From: JBGAHD01 sp044226395
Lineage (GTDB): Bacteria; Pseudomonadota; Gammaproteobacteria; Xanthomonadales; Ahniellaceae
NCBI GenBank assembly: GCA_044226395.1
Contig: JBGAHD010000002.1
Span: 372,001 to 436,000, forward strand
Length of the DNA: 64,000 nt
Reading direction: 5' to 3'
This document shows positions 41,437 to 50,341 of this stretch, piece by piece. The position numbers were made by a program, and so were the translations under genes. Within the stretch, counting starts at the first letter, position 1. Each line of letters opens with the position of its first letter. Under the pieces are notes generated by a model, which was given only the letters and a program-made list of their open reading frames with translations, ran no database searches and was not told the DNA's origin.

Positions 41437-43170
41437 ATGATCCCGAACCTGCCCCTGCACGCCCGCAACGTCCTGCGCGATCAGCGCTGGTTCTTCCTGT
41501 TCGCGGCGCTGCTGCTGGTCGCGGGTCTGGGTCTGCGCGACCCGTGGCCGGCCGACGAGCCGCGCTTCGCGCTCGTGGCCAAGCAGATGGTCGAGCAAGG
41601 TCAGTGGTTGTTCCCGCATCGGGGCATCGAGCTGTATTCCGACAAGCCGCCGATGTTCATGTGGTTGCAGGCGGCCAGTTACCTGGTCACGGGCGAATGG
41701 CGCATCGCCTTCCTGCTGCCGTCGATCCTGGCGAGCCTGGGCACGTTGTGGCTGGTGTACGACCTGTCGCGTCGCACGTGGTCGCGACGCGCGGCGCAGT
41801 TGGCGGCGCTGATGCTCATCGCCACGCTGCACTTCACCTTTCAGGCGAAGAAGGCGCAGATCGATCCGACGCTGGTGTTCCTGGTCACGCTGTCGGCCTA
41901 TGGCCTGTTGCGGCATCTGTTGCACGGGCCGTCGTGGGGCTGGTATGCGCTGGGCTGGTTCGCGGCGGGATTAGGCACGATCACGAAAGGCGTCGGCGCG
42001 CTGTCGTTGCTGATGCTCGTGCCGTATGTGTTCGCGCGATGGCGCGGATGGCGCGGCCTGCCGCGCATTCCCGCGAGTGATTGGCGCTGGTATGCGAGCG
42101 CATTGACCTTTCCCGCTGCGCTCGCGATCTGGTTGGGGCCGATGCTGCTGGCGGTGCAAGGCAGCGATGATCCGTCCTTGCGCGCGTACGCCAACGACAT
42201 TCTGTTCAACCAGACCGCCAAGCGTTATGCGACGCCCTGGCATCACGTGCATGGGCCGTTTTATTTCCTGGGCGTGATCTTTTCGATGTGGTTGCCGCTG
42301 GTGTTCACCTGGTGGTGGGCGCTGCCGGCGTGGCGTCGACGCATCGCGCGTGGCGATGCGCGCGCTTTCGTGCCCTTGATGTGGTCGCTGCTGCTGATCG
42401 TGTTCTTCTCGATAAGTCCGGGCAAGCGCGATGTCTACATTTTGCCGGCGCTGCCAATGCTCGTTTACGCGACCGCATCCTTGTTGCCGGGCATTTTTCG
42501 GCGGCGGGGATTTCAGATCGCGTGTGGCTTGCTGGGCCTTTTGCTCGCGTCGTTGTGCGCGCTCGGTGGCGGCGTGGGCGCGCTGCTGGATCTGCCGGCG
42601 GAGACGCGCTTCGAAGCCGCGCGCAGTTATCTGCCGGCCAATGACACGCATTGGTGGATGCTGTTCACCGTCGGCGTCGTGGGCCTGATCGCGTTCGCGC
42701 GCTGGCGGTTGCGGCGCGGTTTCGTGACCTATCTGGCCACGATCAGCGCGATCTGGATCATCGCCTTCGGCGTGTGGGGCTATCCGCTGGTCAACGATGC
42801 CAGTTCCGCGCGCGGCGTGATGCAGCGCGTGGCGACGCTCGTGCCGCCGGGCGATGAGCTCGCGCTCGTCGCATGGAAAGAGCAGAACCTGCTGCAGGCC
42901 GATCGGCCCGTGCGCGAATGGGGTTTCCTCACCGATTGGGACACGCAGCGGCGCGAGGCGCAGACCTGGCTGCAGGAAGCGCCGGAACGTCGCTGGCTGT
43001 TCATCCTCGACAAGGCCCTGGGCAATTGCCTGCGTCGCGACAAGCTGATCGCCGCGGGTTCGTCCAATCGCCGCGACTGGTATCTCGCGCGCGCCGACGC
43101 CATCGAACCCGGCTGCGTCGACATCACGCGAACCAGCAGTTACGACCCCTTCGATCTGGACGATCCGTAA
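41437..43170 (+). CDS. ArnT/PMT-like family 39 glycosyltransferase (first copy)
   Basis: 577 aa, about 11-12 membrane helices. The N-terminal loop PWPADEPRFALVAKQMVEQG holds the catalytic acidic pair of ArnT-type lipid-linked sugar transferases, followed by IELYSDKPPMFMWLQAASY. A second family mark is GLGTITKGVGALSLLMLVPY, and the C-terminal 150 residues are periplasmic. Such enzymes transfer a sugar from a polyprenyl phosphate to lipid A or another glycan in the periplasm. First of three genes with 2-3 base gaps; 85 bases after ntrY. Confidence 0.9.
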   Translation: MIPNLPLHARNVLRDQRWFFLFAALLLVAGLGLRDPWPADEPRFALVAKQMVEQGQWLFPHRGIELYSDKPPMFMWLQAASYLVTGEWRIAFLLPSILASLGTLWLVYDLSRRTWSRRAAQLAALMLIATLHFTFQAKKAQIDPTLVFLVTLSAYGLLRHLLHGPSWGWYALGWFAAGLGTITKGVGALSLLMLVPYVFARWRGWRGLPRIPASDWRWYASALTFPAALAIWLGPMLLAVQGSDDPSLRAYANDILFNQTAKRYATPWHHVHGPFYFLGVIFSMWLPLVFTWWWALPAWRRRIARGDARAFVPLMWSLLLIVFFSISPGKRDVYILPALPMLVYATASLLPGIFRRRGFQIACGLLGLLLASLCALGGGVGALLDLPAETRFEAARSYLPANDTHWWMLFTVGVVGLIAFARWRLRRGFVTYLATISAIWIIAFGVWGYPLVNDASSARGVMQRVATLVPPGDELALVAWKEQNLLQADRPVREWGFLTDWDTQRREAQTWLQEAPERRWLFILDKALGNCLRRDKLIAAGSSNRRDWYLARADAIEPGCVDITRTSSYDPFDLDDP

Positions 43171-43173
43171 GGC

Positions 43174-44223
43174 ATGTCGCGCTATCTGCTGTATGGCACC
43201 GAGATGTACGCGCTGCCGATCCTGCGGCCGCTCGCGGCCGCGATCGCGCGACGCGGCGAGCAGGCGCGCTGGTTCCTCGACGGTTTCGACGCGCGTCCGT
43301 ACTTGCGCGAGGACGAGGTCGTGCTCGACTCGGTGCGCGCCGTGCGCGCGTTCAATCCCGTGGCCGTGTGCGCCGCGGCCAATGTCGTGCCGCCGTTCTT
43401 TCCGGGCCTGAAAGTACAGATGTTCCATGGCTTCAGCGTCGGCAAGCGCGCCGAGGACAAGGGCCATTTCCGCATTCGCGATCTGTTCGATCTGTACTGC
43501 ACGCAAGGCCCGTCCACGACCGCGCCGTTCGAGGCGCTGGCACGTAGCCACGGCCATTTTCGCGTGCGCGAGACGGGTTGGCCGAAGCTCGATCCCTTGT
43601 TCGCGACGACCGATCCCGAAGCCGACGCCTTGCGCTCGGCCGCGCGTGGTCGGCGCGTGATCCTGCTCGGCTCGACCTTCACTGAACGCCTGGCCTGCGC
43701 GCCCGTGATCGCCGACGAAGTCGCGCGCCTGATCGCCACCGGCGAGTGGTACTGGCTGCTGACCCTGCATCCCAAGTGCCCGCCCGAGTGGTTCGCGCGC
43801 TATCGCGCGATGCAGGGCGAGCACGCGCGCTTCGTCGAATCCGATCGATTGATGTCGCTGCTGCGCGCCGCCGATGTGCTGCTGGCCGATACCTCGTCGA
43901 TCGTGTCGGAGTTCATCACTCAGGGCAAACCCGTGGTGACCTTCCGCAATCGCATGCCCGCGCCGCACATGATCGATGTGCGCGAGCTTGCCGATATCGC
44001 GCCCGCGCTGCGTAGCGCTCTGTCGCCGACGCCTGAGCACTTGGCCGCGCTCGACGCCTACGCGCGCGCCATTCATCCTTATCGCGACGGCGCCAGCAGC
44101 GAACGCGTGCTCGACGCCATCGCGCGCGAGCGCGCCGGCGATTTGCCGCCGCTGCGACGCAAGCCGCTCAATCTGTGGCGAACCCTGCGCATGCGCTGGC
44201 GCCTGCGGTATTTCGGAGTCTGA
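43174..44223 (+). CDS. CDP-glycerol glycerophosphotransferase-like glycosyltransferase
   Basis: 349 aa soluble GT-B-like protein. VQMFHGFSVGKRAEDKGHF and DLYCTQGPSTTAPFEAL, then ILLGSTFTERLACAPVIAD, LLTLHPKCPPEWFARY and VLLADTSSIVSEFITQGKPV match the TagF/TagB-like transferase family. In Gram-positive bacteria these polymerise or prime teichoic acids; in this Gram-negative context it may add a phospho-alditol or sugar phosphate to an envelope glycan. It sits between two ArnT-like genes with near-zero gaps, so the three probably serve one pathway. Substrates are unknown. Confidence 0.82.
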   Translation: MSRYLLYGTEMYALPILRPLAAAIARRGEQARWFLDGFDARPYLREDEVVLDSVRAVRAFNPVAVCAAANVVPPFFPGLKVQMFHGFSVGKRAEDKGHFRIRDLFDLYCTQGPSTTAPFEALARSHGHFRVRETGWPKLDPLFATTDPEADALRSAARGRRVILLGSTFTERLACAPVIADEVARLIATGEWYWLLTLHPKCPPEWFARYRAMQGEHARFVESDRLMSLLRAADVLLADTSSIVSEFITQGKPVVTFRNRMPAPHMIDVRELADIAPALRSALSPTPEHLAALDAYARAIHPYRDGASSERVLDAIARERAGDLPPLRRKPLNLWRTLRMRWRLRYFGV

Positions 44224-44225
44224 GC

Positions 44226-45875
44226 ATGTCCGCGACCGAGACCCCCACGACCTCGCCCTGGTACACGCGCTGGTGGCTGTACTGGTGGCTGGTGGGCGGC
44301 GTGTCGATCTTCCTGCACGGCCCGATTCCGCTGTATTCCACGCGCACGCTCGCGGTGGCGTGGGACATGTGGCGCCTGGGCGAATGGTGGGTGCCGCACA
44401 TCAATGGCGCGCCGTACAGCCACAAGACGCCCTTGTTGTACTGGCTCTATCACGCGGGCTGGGCGGTGTTCGGCGTCAACGATGTCTGGCCGCGCGTGGT
44501 GCAACTCGGCATCGCCGCGGCGGCGATGGCGGCGGCGGCGCGCTTGGCGAAGTTGATCTATCCGCGACTTGCCGGCGCGACCACGCTGGTGCCCTGGGTC
44601 TTCATGGGCACGGCGTTCCTGTTTTTATATGCGCTGCAGCTGATGTTCGACGTGCTGCTCGCCGCGTGGGTATTGCTCGCGCTGATCGCGCTGGTGCGTG
44701 GCGGCATCGACCAACCGCGCGCGCATTGGCCCTTGTTCGCGCTCGCCGTCTTCGGCGGCTTGATGACCAAAGGCCCCGTGATGCTGCTGCACGTGGCCTT
44801 TCCGCTGCTGCTAGGTCCGTGGTGGCACGCGCAGGCGAAGGCGCAACCCGGGCGCTGGTATGGCTTCGGCGTGCTCGCGCTGTTGGCCGGATTCGCCGCG
44901 TTCGCCGCGTGGTTCCTGCCCGCCGCGTGGGCCGGCGGCAACGCGTATCGCGAGCAACTGCTGTGGAAGCAAACCGCCGGGCGCGTGGTGCAAAGCTTCG
45001 ATCACGCGCGACCGTGGTGGTGGTATGGCATCGCCGCGCCACTGGCCTTGCTGCCTTGGGCCGCGTGGCCCAAGACCTGGTTCGCGCTAGCGCGCGACGC
45101 GCGACCGGATGACCTGGGCACGCGCCTGCTGATCGCGTGGCTGGTACCGGTGATGGTGGTGTTCTCGCTGGTCAGCGGCAAGCAGGCGTATTACATCGTG
45201 CCGGAAGCGGCAGGCTTCGCGATTGCCCTGGTCGCGGCGTGTCAGCGCGCGGCGTTGCGCGGGGATCGCGGCCATCGCGCGTGGGGTCTCGCGGCGGCGT
45301 TCTTGATTCTGGGGTTCGGCGGATTTCTGCTGACGTGGTTGAGCGCCAGCGGCGTGATGCGCGCGCCGTTCTCGCTCGGCGTGCTCAAAGGTCACGTCGG
45401 CTACGGGCTGCTGATCGTCGGCCTCGCTGGCGTGTTCCTGCTCTGGCGCGCGCGCGATTGGCGCGACACGCTTGCGCGTATTGGCTTGGCCTCGCTGCTC
45501 GCCACCGCCGGCGCGCACGCGCAGTTCACGCTGACGGGCTGGGACCGCTACGACCTGCGCGCGACCGCCCAGTATCTCGGCGAAGCGCAGGCGCAAGGCA
45601 AGCCCGTGCTCAACCTCACTGTGTATGAAGGCCAGTACCACTTCCTCGGCCGACTCACCCAACCGATCGCGAGCCTGCCCTGGCGCGAAGGTCACACCTG
45701 GGCGAGCGCCAACCCCAACGGCCTGATCGTCCAATACCCCAACCACGCCTCCGACGAAGCCCGCGCGAAGGCCGTGCTACGCCAACGCTTCCGCGGCGAC
45801 TGGATCGAAGTCTGGCGCGCCGACGATTGGCTGCGCGAATTCGCGCCCGAGGGCACCTTGCCGCCGCAGCCTTAG
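44226..45875 (+). CDS. ArnT/PMT-like family 39 glycosyltransferase (second copy)
   Basis: 549 aa from ATG 44226, with about 11-12 helices and the same plan as the first copy. The N-terminal signature differs: the DEPR pair is replaced by IPLYSTRTLAVAWDMW, then HINGAPYSHKTPLLYWLYH, so the catalytic acid may be the aspartate in WDMW. LMTKGPVMLLHVAFPLLLGP matches the helix 8 mark. The C-terminal periplasmic part contains YDLRATAQYLGEAQAQG. Two bases after the CDP-glycerol-type gene. It probably modifies the same envelope glycan. Confidence 0.86.
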   Translation: MSATETPTTSPWYTRWWLYWWLVGGVSIFLHGPIPLYSTRTLAVAWDMWRLGEWWVPHINGAPYSHKTPLLYWLYHAGWAVFGVNDVWPRVVQLGIAAAAMAAAARLAKLIYPRLAGATTLVPWVFMGTAFLFLYALQLMFDVLLAAWVLLALIALVRGGIDQPRAHWPLFALAVFGGLMTKGPVMLLHVAFPLLLGPWWHAQAKAQPGRWYGFGVLALLAGFAAFAAWFLPAAWAGGNAYREQLLWKQTAGRVVQSFDHARPWWWYGIAAPLALLPWAAWPKTWFALARDARPDDLGTRLLIAWLVPVMVVFSLVSGKQAYYIVPEAAGFAIALVAACQRAALRGDRGHRAWGLAAAFLILGFGGFLLTWLSASGVMRAPFSLGVLKGHVGYGLLIVGLAGVFLLWRARDWRDTLARIGLASLLATAGAHAQFTLTGWDRYDLRATAQYLGEAQAQGKPVLNLTVYEGQYHFLGRLTQPIASLPWREGHTWASANPNGLIVQYPNHASDEARAKAVLRQRFRGDWIEVWRADDWLREFAPEGTLPPQP

Positions 45876-45934
45876 GCATTCGGGGGCATTCGGGGACACC
45901 CACGCTCCAATCGGGCTGATTCGGGACATCCACG
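45875..45934. repeat. ATTCGGGGACA-type repeat remnant after the envelope genes
   Basis: GGCATTCGGG is directly repeated at 45875-45884 and 45885-45894. ATTCGGGGACACCCACG (45888-45904) recurs as ATTCGGGACATCCACG (45919-45934). The GGGGACAC core resembles sequences near REP-associated tyrosine transposases; no transposase gene is present. Marks the right edge of the three-gene insertion between ntrY and ntrX. Confidence 0.5.
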
Positions 45935-46047
45935 ATTTCTCGGCCCCACGCCGGCGATGCCAAAAGCCTGAAAAACCCCCGCCCAAGCTAGCGGCCGCGC
46001 TTGCGCGCGAGTATGCTCCTGTCTCCTTTTTGCAACATGACGCGACC

Positions 46048-47436
46048 ATGAGCAATCCCACGATTCTGGTCGTCGACGATGAGCCCGATATTCGCGAGCT
46101 CGTCCAAGACATCCTCACGGACGAGGGCTACAGCGTCCTCACCGCCGAAAACGCGCAAGCCGCGCGGGAAGCGCGCCGTGCCTCGCGTCCCGATCTGATC
46201 CTGCTCGACGTGTGGATGCCCGACACCGATGGCATCTCCCTGCTGCGCGAATGGAACGAGCGCGGCGCCTCGGCCAGCCCCGTGGTGATGATGTCCGGTC
46301 ACGGCACCATCGAGACCGCGGTCGAAGCCACGCGCCTGGGCGCTTACGACTTCATCGAAAAACCCATCTCGCTGGCCAAGCTCCTGCTGACCTTGAACCG
46401 CGCGCTCGAAGCCACGCGCCTGCGGCAAGAGAACGAAGGCCTCAAGCGCCAACTGCCCATGCCCCCGGCCGAACCCGTGGGCACCAGCCGCGCGATGCAA
46501 GCGCTCAAGGCCCAGCTCGAACGCGTCGCGCAAGCCGATGCGCCGGTGTTGATTCAAGGCGAACCCGGCACCGGCAAGGAAACACTGGCGCGTTGGCTGC
46601 ACGGCCGCAGCGTGCGTCGCGGCGGACCGTTCGTGCGCGTGTCGGTGCCGAGCCTCGCGCGCGATGGCGGCGCGGCCCTGTTCGGGGTCGAGGACGAGCG
46701 CGGCACCACGCCGGGCCTGATCGATCAGGCGCAAGGCGGCGTGCTGTTTCTCGAAGGCATCGACAGCCTCGACCCCGAAGCCCAGCGCGAACTCGCCGCC
46801 GCGCTCGAGGCGCAAAGCTATCGCCGTCGCGGCGGCAAAACACCAATCGCGCTCGATCAACGCGTGATCGCCGCCAGCCACCGCGACCTCGAGGCCGAAG
46901 TGCGCGCCGGCGCCTTCCGCGAAGACCTCTACTACCAGCTCAATGTCCTACCCCTGGCCGTGCCCGCGCTGCGCGAGCGCATCGAGGACGTGCCGGACCT
47001 GCTCAACTACTTCGCCGATCTGTTCGCCACGCGCGACAGCCTGCCTTATCGCCGCTTCTCGGTGGCCGCGCAGAATCGCCTGCGCCAACACGCCTGGCCA
47101 GGCAACCTTCGCGAGCTGCGCAATCTGGTCCAGCGCCTGTTGATCCTGGGCGGTCAGGGCGATGTCGACGTGCACGAGGTCGAGCAAGTCCTCGGCGCCT
47201 CGCTCGCGCCCCCACGCGGCCCGCAACGCGCGGCCGGCGACTTCGCGATCGACTATTCCTTGCCGCTGCGTGACGCCCGCGACGCCTTCGAGCGCGCCTA
47301 CCTGACCCATTTGCTCCGCCGCGCCGATGGCAGCGTCGGCAAGCTGGCTATAATGGCCGGCATGGAGCGCACGCACTTGTACCGCAAGCTGCGCGACCTG
47401 GGGATCGACATCAAGGGTTCGGCCAAGGACAACTGA
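46048..47436 (+). CDS. ntrX: NtrX-type response regulator lacking the sigma-54 contact loop
   Basis: 462 aa from ATG 46048. Receiver domain with Asp54 in ILLDVWMP. AAA+ domain with Walker A GEPGTGKE (171-178), but the GAFTGA loop is missing: FGVEDERGTTPGLIDQ replaces it. The Walker B region reads GVLFLEGID (231-239), so the usual DE pair is E236-G237. Downstream RVIAASHRDLEAEVRAGAFREDLYYQLNV is well kept, as is the Fis-type C-terminal helix-turn-helix (VGKLAIMAGMERTHLYRKLR). It may bind DNA without activating sigma-54. Followed by trkA. Confidence 0.92.
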   Translation: MSNPTILVVDDEPDIRELVQDILTDEGYSVLTAENAQAAREARRASRPDLILLDVWMPDTDGISLLREWNERGASASPVVMMSGHGTIETAVEATRLGAYDFIEKPISLAKLLLTLNRALEATRLRQENEGLKRQLPMPPAEPVGTSRAMQALKAQLERVAQADAPVLIQGEPGTGKETLARWLHGRSVRRGGPFVRVSVPSLARDGGAALFGVEDERGTTPGLIDQAQGGVLFLEGIDSLDPEAQRELAAALEAQSYRRRGGKTPIALDQRVIAASHRDLEAEVRAGAFREDLYYQLNVLPLAVPALRERIEDVPDLLNYFADLFATRDSLPYRRFSVAAQNRLRQHAWPGNLRELRNLVQRLLILGGQGDVDVHEVEQVLGASLAPPRGPQRAAGDFAIDYSLPLRDARDAFERAYLTHLLRRADGSVGKLAIMAGMERTHLYRKLRDLGIDIKGSAKDN

Positions 47437-47516
47437 GCGCCGGCGCGATACGCGTCGACGCGGACTAACACGATCATGCGATCGATCCCTTCCCCTTCCA
47501 GGCGTTCGCCGCGTCC

Positions 47517-48890
47517 ATGAAGATCCTGATCCTGGGCGCCGGCAGTGTCGGCACCTCCGTCGCGGCGGCGCTCGCCTCCGAAGACAACGACATCACCGTC
47601 GTCGACACCGACACCCTGCGCCTGCGCGAGCTGTCGGAAAAAATCGACCTGCGCACCGTGCAAGGCCATGCCTCGCATCCTTCGGTGCTGCAACAGGCCG
47701 GCGCGGAAGACACCGAGATGCTGATCGCGGTGACCAATTCCGACGAGGTCAACATCATCGCCTGCCAGGTCGCCGACGCGCTGTTTCGCGTGCCGTCGAA
47801 GATCGCGCGCGTGCGCGAGGCCGAGTACCTCTCGCCCGCGCTCACGGCGCGCGGTCGCCTGTCGATCGACGTGGTCATCAGTCCCGAGCACTTGGTGTGC
47901 AAGCACGTGCAGCGGTTGATCGAGTACCCCGGCGCCTTGCAGGTGCTCGATTTCGCCGACGGCCGCGCGCAGTTGGTGGCGGTGCGCACGCGTTCCGGTG
48001 GCGCGCTGGTGGGCCTGCCCATTCGCGAACTGCGCGGCCACTTGCCGCCCACCGTCGACGCGCGCGTGGCCGCGATCTTCCGTCGCGGTCGCCCGGTGAT
48101 GCCCGAGGGCAATACCGTCATCGAGGCCGACGACGAAGTCTTCTTCCTCGCCGATCGCCGCGATATCCGCACGGTTATGAGCGAACTGCGCAAGCTCGAC
48201 AAGCCCGCGCGCCGCATCTTCCTCGCCGGTGGCGGCAACATCGGCCGGTCGCTGGCGAAGACGCTGGAACAAAGCCACAGCGTGAAGATTCTCGAGCGCT
48301 CGCGCGAGCGCTCCAAGACCCTGGCCGAAGACCTGCAGAACTCCATCGTCCTGGTCGGCGATTGCGCCGACGAGGATCTGCTGCGCGAAGAGAACATCGA
48401 TCAGACCGATGTCTATTGCGCCCTGACCAACGACGACGAGGCCAATATTCTCTCGGCCATGCTGGCCAAGCGCCTGGGCTGCGCGCGCGTGGTGAGTTTG
48501 ATCAATCGCCCGTCCTACGCCGAACTGGTCGAAGGCGGCCCGATCGACATCGCGGTGAGCCCACAGCAAGTCACGCTCTCGGCGCTACTGACCCACATTC
48601 GCCAGGGCACGATGGTGCGCGTGCACTCGCTGCGGCGCGGCGCGGCCGAGGCGATCGAAGCCGTGGTCGTGGGCGATCGCCGCACCTCGCGCGTGATCGG
48701 TCGCGCGCTCGAGGAACTGGAACTGCCGCCGGGCACCACCATCGGTGGCATCGTGCGCGGCGAGAAATTGCTGATCGCGCATCACGACGTGGTGATCGAA
48801 GCCAATGATCACCTGATCCTGTTCCTGGTCGACAAGCGACAGCTGCGCCAACTTGAAGCGCTGTTCCGCGTCGACGCGACCCTGATCTAG
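47517..48890 (+). CDS. trkA: Trk potassium-uptake peripheral protein TrkA
   Basis: 457 aa. Two tandem NAD-binding TrkA_N domains (MKILILGAGSVGTSVAAAL at the start; RIFLAGGGNIGRSLAKTL near 230), each followed by a TrkA_C domain. It gates the TrkH channel in response to NAD(H)/ATP on the cytosolic face. Order ntrX-trkA-trkH is as in xanthomonads; the stop shares one base with the trkH start. Confidence 0.96.
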   Translation: MKILILGAGSVGTSVAAALASEDNDITVVDTDTLRLRELSEKIDLRTVQGHASHPSVLQQAGAEDTEMLIAVTNSDEVNIIACQVADALFRVPSKIARVREAEYLSPALTARGRLSIDVVISPEHLVCKHVQRLIEYPGALQVLDFADGRAQLVAVRTRSGGALVGLPIRELRGHLPPTVDARVAAIFRRGRPVMPEGNTVIEADDEVFFLADRRDIRTVMSELRKLDKPARRIFLAGGGNIGRSLAKTLEQSHSVKILERSRERSKTLAEDLQNSIVLVGDCADEDLLREENIDQTDVYCALTNDDEANILSAMLAKRLGCARVVSLINRPSYAELVEGGPIDIAVSPQQVTLSALLTHIRQGTMVRVHSLRRGAAEAIEAVVVGDRRTSRVIGRALEELELPPGTTIGGIVRGEKLLIAHHDVVIEANDHLILFLVDKRQLRQLEALFRVDATLI

Positions 48891-50338
48891 TGCGCATCCA
48901 GGTCATCCAACGGATCGTCGGCGCGATCATCGCCCTGTCGGGCGTGATCATGCTGCCGCCCTTGGGCCTGTCGCTGTATTTCGAAGATGGCCTGGCCGAG
49001 CATTTTCTTGATTCGCTGGCGATCTGCGTGGTGATCGGCGCGGTGCTGTGGATTCCCGTGCGCGACGTGCGCGCGGAGCTGAAACTGCGCGACAGTTTTC
49101 TAGTCACGACAGCGATCTGGGTACTGGTCGGCGCGACCTGCGCCACGCCCTTCATGCTGGCGCCGCCGCATCTGAGTTTCACCGATGCCTATTTCGAAGC
49201 AACTTCGGGCCTGACCACCACCGGCGCGACGGTGATCGTCGGCTTGGATAACTTGCCGAAAAGCTTGTTGTTCTATCGGCAATCGCTGTGTTTTCTCGGC
49301 GGCATGGGCATCGTGATCTTGGCCGTGGCGATCTTTCCGATGCTGCGCATCGGTGGCTCGCAGTTGTTCCGCGCCGAAACCACGGGACCCGTCAAGGACA
49401 CCAAGCTCACGCCGCGCATCGCCGAAACCGCGCGCGTGTTGTGGTTGGTCTACGTCGGCCTCAACGTCGCCGCGGCCTTGGCTTTCTGGGCGGGCGGCAT
49501 GGATCTGCTCGATGCCATCGGTCATGCCTTCGCCACCGTCGCAACGGGCGGATTCTCGACGCATGACGCGAACCTGGGGTATTTCCAAAGCCCATTGATC
49601 GAGACCTTGTGCATCGTCTTCATGATTCTGGGCGGCACCAATTTCTCGCTGCACTACATCGCCTGGCAGCGCGCCAGCGGCACGGCGTATTTCAACGACC
49701 CCGAGCTCAAGGCCTTCGTCGGCATCATCGTCGGCGTCAGCGCGGTGATCGCCTTCGGCATCTACGCCACGGGCGTGCACGATTCCATGGCCGGCGCCTT
49801 GCGCTCGGCGATCTTCCACACCGTGTCGAACATCACCACCACCGGCTTCACCACCGAAAGTTTCTATCTATGGCCAGGCTTCGCGCCGATGCTGCTGATC
49901 CTGATCGGCTTCGTCGGGGGTTGCTCGGGTTCAACTTCGGGCGGCATGAAGGTCGCGCGCGTGGTGATGCTGTTCCGCCAGGGCGCGCGCGAGATCCTGC
50001 AGCTCGTGCATCCGCGCGGCCGCTTCGTGGTGAAGATGGGGGGCGTCACGGTATCGGGCGCGGTGCTGGCCGCCGTGACGGGCTTTTGCACCCTGTACGT
50101 GTTCTGCTACGTCGGCATGGCCCTGATCATCGCGGCCACGGGCGTGGATCTGGTCACCAGTTGGTCGGCGGTCGCCGCCTGCATCAACAATATGGGTCCG
50201 GGCCTGGGCGTGACGGGTCCGCACTTTCGCGATTTGAACGACTTCGCGATTTGGATCTGTTCGTTCGCGATGATCCTGGGGCGCTTGGAAGTGTTCACCG
50301 TGCTCGTGCTGTTCACACCCGCGTTCTGGCGCGAATAG
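48890..50338 (+). CDS. trkH: Trk potassium channel subunit TrkH
   Basis: 482 aa from GTG 48890. Polytopic membrane protein with four pore-loop repeats: ATSGLTTTGATVI, ATVATGGFSTHD, VSNITTTGFTTES and a last CINNMGPGLGV. K+ selectivity glycines are seen in the first three. Works with TrkA; the two genes are translationally coupled. Convergent with the LpxL-like gene (3 bases apart). Confidence 0.96.
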   Translation: MRIQVIQRIVGAIIALSGVIMLPPLGLSLYFEDGLAEHFLDSLAICVVIGAVLWIPVRDVRAELKLRDSFLVTTAIWVLVGATCATPFMLAPPHLSFTDAYFEATSGLTTTGATVIVGLDNLPKSLLFYRQSLCFLGGMGIVILAVAIFPMLRIGGSQLFRAETTGPVKDTKLTPRIAETARVLWLVYVGLNVAAALAFWAGGMDLLDAIGHAFATVATGGFSTHDANLGYFQSPLIETLCIVFMILGGTNFSLHYIAWQRASGTAYFNDPELKAFVGIIVGVSAVIAFGIYATGVHDSMAGALRSAIFHTVSNITTTGFTTESFYLWPGFAPMLLILIGFVGGCSGSTSGGMKVARVVMLFRQGAREILQLVHPRGRFVVKMGGVTVSGAVLAAVTGFCTLYVFCYVGMALIIAATGVDLVTSWSAVAACINNMGPGLGVTGPHFRDLNDFAIWICSFAMILGRLEVFTVLVLFTPAFWRE

Positions 50339-50341
50339 CCG

